Source: DRVP01 sp964604045
GTDB taxonomy: Archaea > Thermoproteota > Bathyarchaeia > Bathyarchaeales > Bathycorpusculaceae
Assembly: GCA_964604045.1 (NCBI GenBank)
Contig: CAZRXM010000036.1
Location: forward strand, 1 to 10,463
Length of the DNA: 10,463 bases
Direction of reading: 5' to 3'
Part shown: positions 6,715 through 10,463 of the stretch, piece by piece
How positions within the stretch are numbered: position 1 is the first letter of the stretch
How the letters are laid out: every line of letters begins with the position of its first letter
Translations under genes and position numbers: made by a program
Notes under the pieces: generated by a model
Seen by the model: the letters and a program-made list of their open reading frames with translations, nothing else
Databases searched by the model: none
What the model was told of the DNA's origin: nothing

Positions 6715-7956
6715 ATGAAAAAGCGTGGGAATGTTGACAGAGATCCAAAACAACTGAACGTGGTTTACATTCGTTCAGTAGCTAACTCTCTTGGTGTGGG
6801 TATGGTGAACCCGTTTGTTGGACCCTATGCTGTCAAGGAGCTGGGGGCCTATTCTTCCGAGATAGGTTGGCTTCAGTCGGTTAGCAACGTATCAAACAAC
6901 ATAATGCAGTTTTTCTGGGGAAGGCTCAGCGACAGGCTTGGACGGAGAGTTCCCTTTATAGTCTTTGGTGGTTTAATTGTGGCTTTGCTTTGGCTCCCCC
7001 TACCCTTTCTTAGCTCTGCAAGCCAGCTGGTGTTTCTAATAGCCATACAAGCGCTTTTAGGGTCTATGGCTACTCCGGCTTGGACTGCCCTAATAGGCGA
7101 CTTAGTGCCACATCATCGCCTTGGAAGAGCCAACGCCACAATAAACATGTGGGCTTCGCTGGGCAGCCTAACCGCCACGCTGGCCTCCGGCATAATCATG
7201 GTGAGCTTTGGCAGAACCCTCCGTGAACAGATTATAATCCCGGTTATTGTTGCAACGGTATGCGGGCTAATATCATCCGCCATAATGTTTAGGGTTAAGG
7301 AGAGAAGCCGAGGCAACATGTTGAAGGAATCCTTTGTTACAGACTTGGTTGCTGCAGTAAGGCTTGCGGGAAAATCCCAAGACTTTATTCGATACAACAC
7401 TTGCAGCGCGGTTTTCAACTTTTTTATGTCAATCGCCTGGCCGCTTTTCGCCATAACCCAGGTTAAAGTTTTAGGGGCTTCAATGTTGGAAATTGCTCTG
7501 CTCCACGTGGTGCAGGGAATATTCACAATAACCTTCATAAGGTTAGCTGGGAGGCTTGCAGACACCGCCGGCAGAAAACCCCTGCTGTTGCTTGTAAGGT
7601 TCAGCTACGTTTCCGTCCCTTTAGCCTATGCCTTCGCCCCGAACATCTACATTTTAATAGCCATAGGCGCCTTCTGGGGTTCAGTGGCGGCTTTTGAGCA
7701 AGCATCCGTGATAACCTACCTGCTTGATGTTTCGCCAGAAGCCCATAGAGGAAGCTTCACCGCCCTCTACAACCTACTAATAGGAACCGTTACCTTTTTC
7801 GGTTCGCTGATAGGCGGCTACCTGTCAGATTTAACAATAAGCCTCTACGGCCTAACCTTAGGCTTACAAACAGTCTACCTAATCTCAGCCGTGGGCAGGG
7901 GTATAGGCGCCGTTGCACACCTTAAGCTTCGGGAAACCTTGAAAAAGAGTTTTTAG
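6715..7956 (+). CDS. Major facilitator superfamily transporter
   Basis: A 413-aa polytopic membrane protein, the usual size for a 12-helix MFS secondary transporter driven by an ion gradient. The diagnostic loop 2-3 motif A appears as GRLSDRLGRR (69-78), and its relic in the second half as GRLADTAGRK (279-288), showing the two six-helix halves. Hydrophobic segments run throughout, for example around 82-99, 104-126, 172-191, 290-306 and 311-330. A central charged loop (about 193-225) separates the halves. The short Lys/Arg-rich N-terminus fits a cytoplasmic start. The substrate cannot be told from sequence; drug or metabolite export is common in similar single-gene MFS proteins. The gene has its own promoter and a possible upstream operator. 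Its TAG stop lies one base from the stop of the convergent radical SAM gene. Confidence 0.93.
   Translation: MKKRGNVDRDPKQLNVVYIRSVANSLGVGMVNPFVGPYAVKELGAYSSEIGWLQSVSNVSNNIMQFFWGRLSDRLGRRVPFIVFGGLIVALLWLPLPFLSSASQLVFLIAIQALLGSMATPAWTALIGDLVPHHRLGRANATINMWASLGSLTATLASGIIMVSFGRTLREQIIIPVIVATVCGLISSAIMFRVKERSRGNMLKESFVTDLVAAVRLAGKSQDFIRYNTCSAVFNFFMSIAWPLFAITQVKVLGASMLEIALLHVVQGIFTITFIRLAGRLADTAGRKPLLLLVRFSYVSVPLAYAFAPNIYILIAIGAFWGSVAAFEQASVITYLLDVSPEAHRGSFTALYNLLIGTVTFFGSLIGGYLSDLTISLYGLTLGLQTVYLISAVGRGIGAVAHLKLRETLKKSF
7942..7954. terminator. Shared bidirectional oligo-T element between convergent genes
   Basis: AAAAAGAGTTTTT is a 5-bp inverted repeat around GAG. On the plus strand T5 (7950-7954) overlaps the MFS stop codon. 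On the minus strand the A5 reads as T5, about 12 nt after the radical SAM stop. Each strand thus gets the oligo-T signal used by archaeal terminators. With only one base between the stop codons, no other terminator could fit between the genes. Confidence 0.4.
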
Positions 7957-7957
7957 C

Positions 7958-9016
7958 CTAGAACCTCTTCCCAAGGTATTTACCGGTTATGGGGATTTCC
8001 GTTCTACATTTCGGACACTTGTTTTCGGCGGTTACCGAGTATTCCAAAACGTAGTAACCGTAGCGTTTTATCAAAGCTTTTCCACAGTTCGGACAGTAAG
8101 TATTTTCATACCGGTGACCTGCGACGTTTCCGATGTATGGGTATAGAACCCCCGCCCTCTTAGCCATCATGTAAGCCTTCTCTAAAGTTTCAACTTTCGT
8201 GGGCGGGTTGTGGAACTTGTGGGCTGGAAAATAACGTGTGAAATGGAGCGGAGTCTCTGGTCCAACGTTTTTTAAATGTTGTTCAATAACCCAGCCTAGC
8301 GTGTTTTCGTTGTCGTTGACGCTGGTGACAACGAGGTTCACAATTTCGACATGTAACCCCATTCGTTTTGCCTCCCTCGCGTTTCTCCAAACCTTTTCGA
8401 CATCAACTCCCCCGCAAAAACGCCTATAGGTTTCAACGTCGCCTTTAACGTCGATCTTAAGCCCATCCAACCCAGCGTCCCGAAGAACTTTTAGGGCTTC
8501 CAGCGTCATATACCCGTTTGAAACAAAACAGCAATACTTAATTCCCGCACGTTTACCCATGCTAAAAGCTTCGACAACCCAGTCGGCGAGAAGCGTGGGC
8601 TCCTGAAAGCTTGCGCATAAACCGGCATCTCCGCTTTCAAGGGCAAACCTAACAATCTTCTCAGGCGGGTAATAAGCTGCTTCCTCCGGTTTGGGAGGCG
8701 TCTTCGACAGGTGGAAGTTTTGGCACCAAACACAGTCAAAGTTGCAGGACCACGTGGAGAAGGTTAACGCTGTTGAACCAGGCCAGTAGTGGAAGAAGGG
8801 CTTTATTTCTATTGGGCGGCTTTCCAGGGCGCTTATATCTCCATAAACAAGTGTGTAAAGCCTTCCACCTAAATTCCTCCGAGTCCTACAGAAGCCAATC
8901 CGCCCTTCCGGTATTTCGCATCGCCTTTCGCAAAGGATGCATCTAACATCGCCGTCTGCAAGCCTTTCGTAGAAAACGGATTCTCTGACGGTTGGATAGT
9001 TGGGCACTTGGCTCAT
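7958..9016 (-). CDS. amrS: AmmeMemoRadiSam-type radical SAM protein (AmrS-like)
   Basis: A 352-aa radical SAM protein related to pyruvate formate-lyase activating enzymes, of the kind often encoded near MEMO and AMMECR1 homologues; I cannot state its reaction. The N-terminus has a Cys cluster CILCERRCEIPEGRIGFC (Cys26/29/33/43) typical of the subfamily, then YGDISALESRPIEIKPFFHYWPGS. The [4Fe-4S]/SAM motif CxxxCxxC is intact (Cys91/95/98, CNFDCVWC), followed by QNFHLS. FQEPTLL (137-143) and the strand GLDGLKIDVKG (182-192) belong to the barrel. The C-terminal tail carries a probable zinc ribbon (Cys308/311 and Cys334/337). The ATG at 9014-9016 is one base after the thiL TGA, so the two are probably translationally coupled. 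MEMO and AMMECR1 genes are not in the window. Stop is TAG at 7958-7960. Confidence 0.9.
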   Translation of the reverse strand: MSQVPNYPTVRESVFYERLADGDVRCILCERRCEIPEGRIGFCRTRRNLGGRLYTLVYGDISALESRPIEIKPFFHYWPGSTALTFSTWSCNFDCVWCQNFHLSKTPPKPEEAAYYPPEKIVRFALESGDAGLCASFQEPTLLADWVVEAFSMGKRAGIKYCCFVSNGYMTLEALKVLRDAGLDGLKIDVKGDVETYRRFCGGVDVEKVWRNAREAKRMGLHVEIVNLVVTSVNDNENTLGWVIEQHLKNVGPETPLHFTRYFPAHKFHNPPTKVETLEKAYMMAKRAGVLYPYIGNVAGHRYENTYCPNCGKALIKRYGYYVLEYSVTAENKCPKCRTEIPITGKYLGKRF

Positions 9017-9017
9017 T

Positions 9018-10013
9018 TCAATGCCTTCGGAAATGTTCCCAGCCTTTAGGCTCTATAACACGTTTCCTGCCGTTAAACTCTAGGAAAACTCCTCTTTCAG
9101 CCACTGTTCTCCCAATTTTAATGAGGGCTCCTCCCACCTTTTCCACGGCCTCCTTTGCCCTATCCCAAAGCTTCGGGCTTATGGTTAAAACAAGTTCGTA
9201 TTCCTCGCCGCCGTAGAGGGCAAGTTCAACAGGGTCTAACCCGTTCAACTCCGCAAACTCTAAAACCTCTTCCGCCACTGGAACATTGTCCAATACAAAG
9301 CCAACACCGCTGGCTTTTGAAATCTCATGGAGACTCCACGCCAGCCCATCGCTTGAATCAATGGATGCTGTGACAGCTCCGCTGGCTTTTAAGGCTAAAC
9401 CCTCAGCCAGACGGGCCTTAGGCATCAAAACAGCTCCGAGAAGTGCGTCTCTAATGTCCTTGGACGCTTTGAAGTTTTCAAGAAGAATCTTCAACCCGGC
9501 TGAAGTTCTTCCGAAAAAGCCTGTGACTGCAACTATGTCGCCCCGTCTCGCCCCGCTTCGCAGCATTACAGAACTTTTTTCCGCCATCCCGAACATTGAA
9601 ACGTTTATGACGAGGTCTGAAGCCTCATTGGTGTCTCCTCCGAGAATATATACGCCGTACTCTCGGGCTCCAGCATTCAAGCCTTCAGCGATCTCCTCCA
9701 CATCTTTTATGGTTGTTTCTCCAGGCAAACCCAGCGAGACGAGGGCAGCGTAGGGTTTAACGCCCTTCGCTGCGAAATCGCTAACGTTCATGACAACCGC
9801 CTTGCGGGCAGCATGCCACAAACCCATTCCTTTTGGGACGTCGGTCAAGCCAACCAGCATGTCGGTTTTCAAAACGAGAAGGTCGTTGTTTAAAGGGTAA
9901 GCCGACACGTCATCTCCAAAGGGGATAGGCATATTTGGCATTGCTTCCAAACGCTTTAAAATAACAGCTATTGCCTCCCTCTCGCCCACGTCCCTCAGCC
10001 GCAAAGCCTGCAC
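9018..10013 (-). CDS. thiL: Thiamine-monophosphate kinase
   Basis: ThiL phosphorylates thiamine monophosphate with ATP to thiamine diphosphate, the last step of cofactor synthesis. The 331-aa protein has normal length. Motifs in order: LRDVGEREAI near the N-terminus, the glycine/acidic GDDVSAY (33-39), KTDMLVGLTDVP (49-60, Asp51), AARKAVVMNVSDFAAKG (68-84), LGGDTNEA (124-131), SMFGMAEK (139-146), GARRGDIVAVTGFFG (154-168), SIDSSDGLAWSL (217-228) and YGGEEYELVLT (267-277). These acidic residues bind Mg-ATP in ThiL/PurM-fold kinases and are all present. The start is GTG (10013-10011), preceded by a GAGGCG Shine-Dalgarno-like stretch; GTG at codon 9 is a less likely alternative because LRDVGER would be split. 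It lies 51 nt after an ECF S-component gene and directly before the radical SAM gene. Stop is TGA. Confidence 0.95.
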   Translation of the reverse strand: MQALRLRDVGEREAIAVILKRLEAMPNMPIPFGDDVSAYPLNNDLLVLKTDMLVGLTDVPKGMGLWHAARKAVVMNVSDFAAKGVKPYAALVSLGLPGETTIKDVEEIAEGLNAGAREYGVYILGGDTNEASDLVINVSMFGMAEKSSVMLRSGARRGDIVAVTGFFGRTSAGLKILLENFKASKDIRDALLGAVLMPKARLAEGLALKASGAVTASIDSSDGLAWSLHEISKASGVGFVLDNVPVAEEVLEFAELNGLDPVELALYGGEEYELVLTISPKLWDRAKEAVEKVGGALIKIGRTVAERGVFLEFNGRKRVIEPKGWEHFRRH

Positions 10014-10016
10014 CTT

Positions 10017-10024
10017 CGCCTCTG
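10017..10024 (-). promoter_or_regulatory. Ribosome binding site of thiL
   Basis: Read on the minus strand, the bases before the thiL GTG are AGAGGCGAAG. Its GAGGCG part fits a Shine-Dalgarno element close to the start codon. GCCTC about 11 nt further upstream is complementary to its GAGGC, so a weak 5-bp stem could cover it, although such a short stem may have no effect. Confidence 0.4.
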
Positions 10025-10064
10025 CTGATTAGCGAGGCTCAAGAGGCTCTTAAACGTTCTGCGG

Positions 10065-10463
10065 TCATCGAAGCTGGGGTACAGCGCCCCTAACAGCCTT
10101 AACGACGATTAAACCAACAACTATCGATACGCCGGCCTGCACAAACAAATCCCGAACGTATGAAATCAACGCCGCCGGATAACTTTTTATGAAGACGTTG
10201 ACCACGAAGTAAGTGGTTGCCATGAGGAAACCGCCCACAACACATGCGGCAGCTTGGACGACAAAGGTTTTCCCTTTAGCTAGCCCTGGAACTAAGCCTT
10301 CAAGACCGTGGGCGAGAATCGAAACAAATCATCTTTCATACCCAACATAAAAGTCGGCGGCCACAGCGCCCACAATACCAACAAGTCCAAAAAGCAGTGC
10401 AGCCACGAAGACAACTAAGTCGCCTATGTGCGTATATCCACCGGTCGGCGAGGGAAACTTCAA
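10065..10463 (-). pseudogene. ECF-transporter S component (vitamin uptake), partial, with in-frame TGA
   Basis: This minus-strand frame enters from the right edge and ends at TGA 10067-10065, 132 codons plus stop. Codon 45 (10331-10329) is TGA. Before it stands TGGYTHIGDLVVFVAALLFG and a second hydrophobic stretch ending DFYVGYER. After it, in the same frame, comes FVSILAHGLEGLVPG and two to three more membrane segments ending in VRGAVPQLR. Both sides match the S-component family of energy-coupling-factor vitamin transporters (GY-x-GD motif, then HGLEG loop), where an aromatic residue, often Trp, is expected at the TGA, so TGG to TGA is the simplest event. No in-frame ATG lies just after the stop. 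The substrate is unknown; thiL 51 nt downstream suggests thiamine or a precursor. A sequencing error or readthrough cannot be excluded. The N-terminus is outside the window. Confidence 0.7.

Noticed and set aside
7113..7565. Minus-strand open frame of 150 codons opposite the MFS gene
   Set aside because: It is antisense to a complete 12-helix transporter with both motif A copies. There is no recognisable domain and no separate promoter or RBS.
9286..9753. Plus-strand open frame of 155 codons opposite thiL
   Set aside because: It lies wholly antisense to a confidently identified ThiL with all motifs intact, and its composition is that of a shadow frame (rich in Ser, Pro, Arg). No promoter or family resemblance was seen.
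10329..10331. TGA as selenocysteine or a genome-wide Trp codon
   Set aside because: S components are not known selenoproteins, no SECIS-like structure was noticed, and thiL in the same window ends with TGA. A nonsense mutation or base error is simpler.
1..10463. CRISPR array, insertion sequence, prophage or toxin-antitoxin module
   Set aside because: No regularly spaced repeats, transposase-like or phage-like products, or paired small toxin/antitoxin genes were seen; every longer gene was placed in an ordinary cellular family.

Overview
The window looks like the chromosome of a thermophilic archaeon. The evidence is a complete reverse gyrase (the hallmark enzyme of hyperthermophiles and many thermophiles), a TrmY-type tRNA methyltransferase, a TIP49/RuvB-like AAA+ ATPase of archaeal/eukaryotic type, a threonine tRNA with U73, TATA-like boxes placed about 25-30 nt before probable transcription starts, and TTG/GTG start codons. 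Having TrmY, TIP49 and reverse gyrase together would fit an uncultured thermophilic lineage such as Bathyarchaeia, but that placement is inference and was not tested.

Layout of the plus strand: the last 31 codons of an unrecognised gene (2-97); tRNA-Thr(UGU) with encoded CCA (157-233); reverse gyrase (288-3935), followed 24 nt later by trmY (3960-4541), probably as one transcription unit; a 180-nt gap holding a clear TATA-like element; the TIP49-family ATPase (best start GTG 4725, end 6101); a 104-aa protein of unknown function (6172-6486); a 228-nt gap with a short hairpin, a perfect 9-bp inverted repeat and a promoter; and an MFS transporter (6715-7956).

Layout of the minus strand, in order of transcription: an ECF-transporter S component entering from the right edge and ending at 10065, interrupted in frame by one TGA; thiamine-monophosphate kinase thiL (10013-9018); and an AmmeMemoRadiSam-type radical SAM protein (9016-7958) whose ATG lies one base after the thiL stop. 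This cluster converges on the MFS gene with a single base between the two stop codons. An A5-GAG-T5 element at the junction gives each strand an oligo-T tract.

How the genes relate: the reverse gyrase and TrmY both serve nucleic-acid stability at high temperature (DNA supercoiling and tRNA T-loop modification). The S component beside thiL suggests salvage of thiamine or a precursor, but the TGA makes that gene's integrity doubtful. I found no CRISPR array, insertion sequence, phage gene or obvious new defence system. Most of the window is ordinary archaeal housekeeping. The points most worth a second look are the interrupted S-component gene, the inverted repeat before the MFS gene, the Asp in the TIP49 Walker B catalytic position, and the thiL/radical-SAM coupling.
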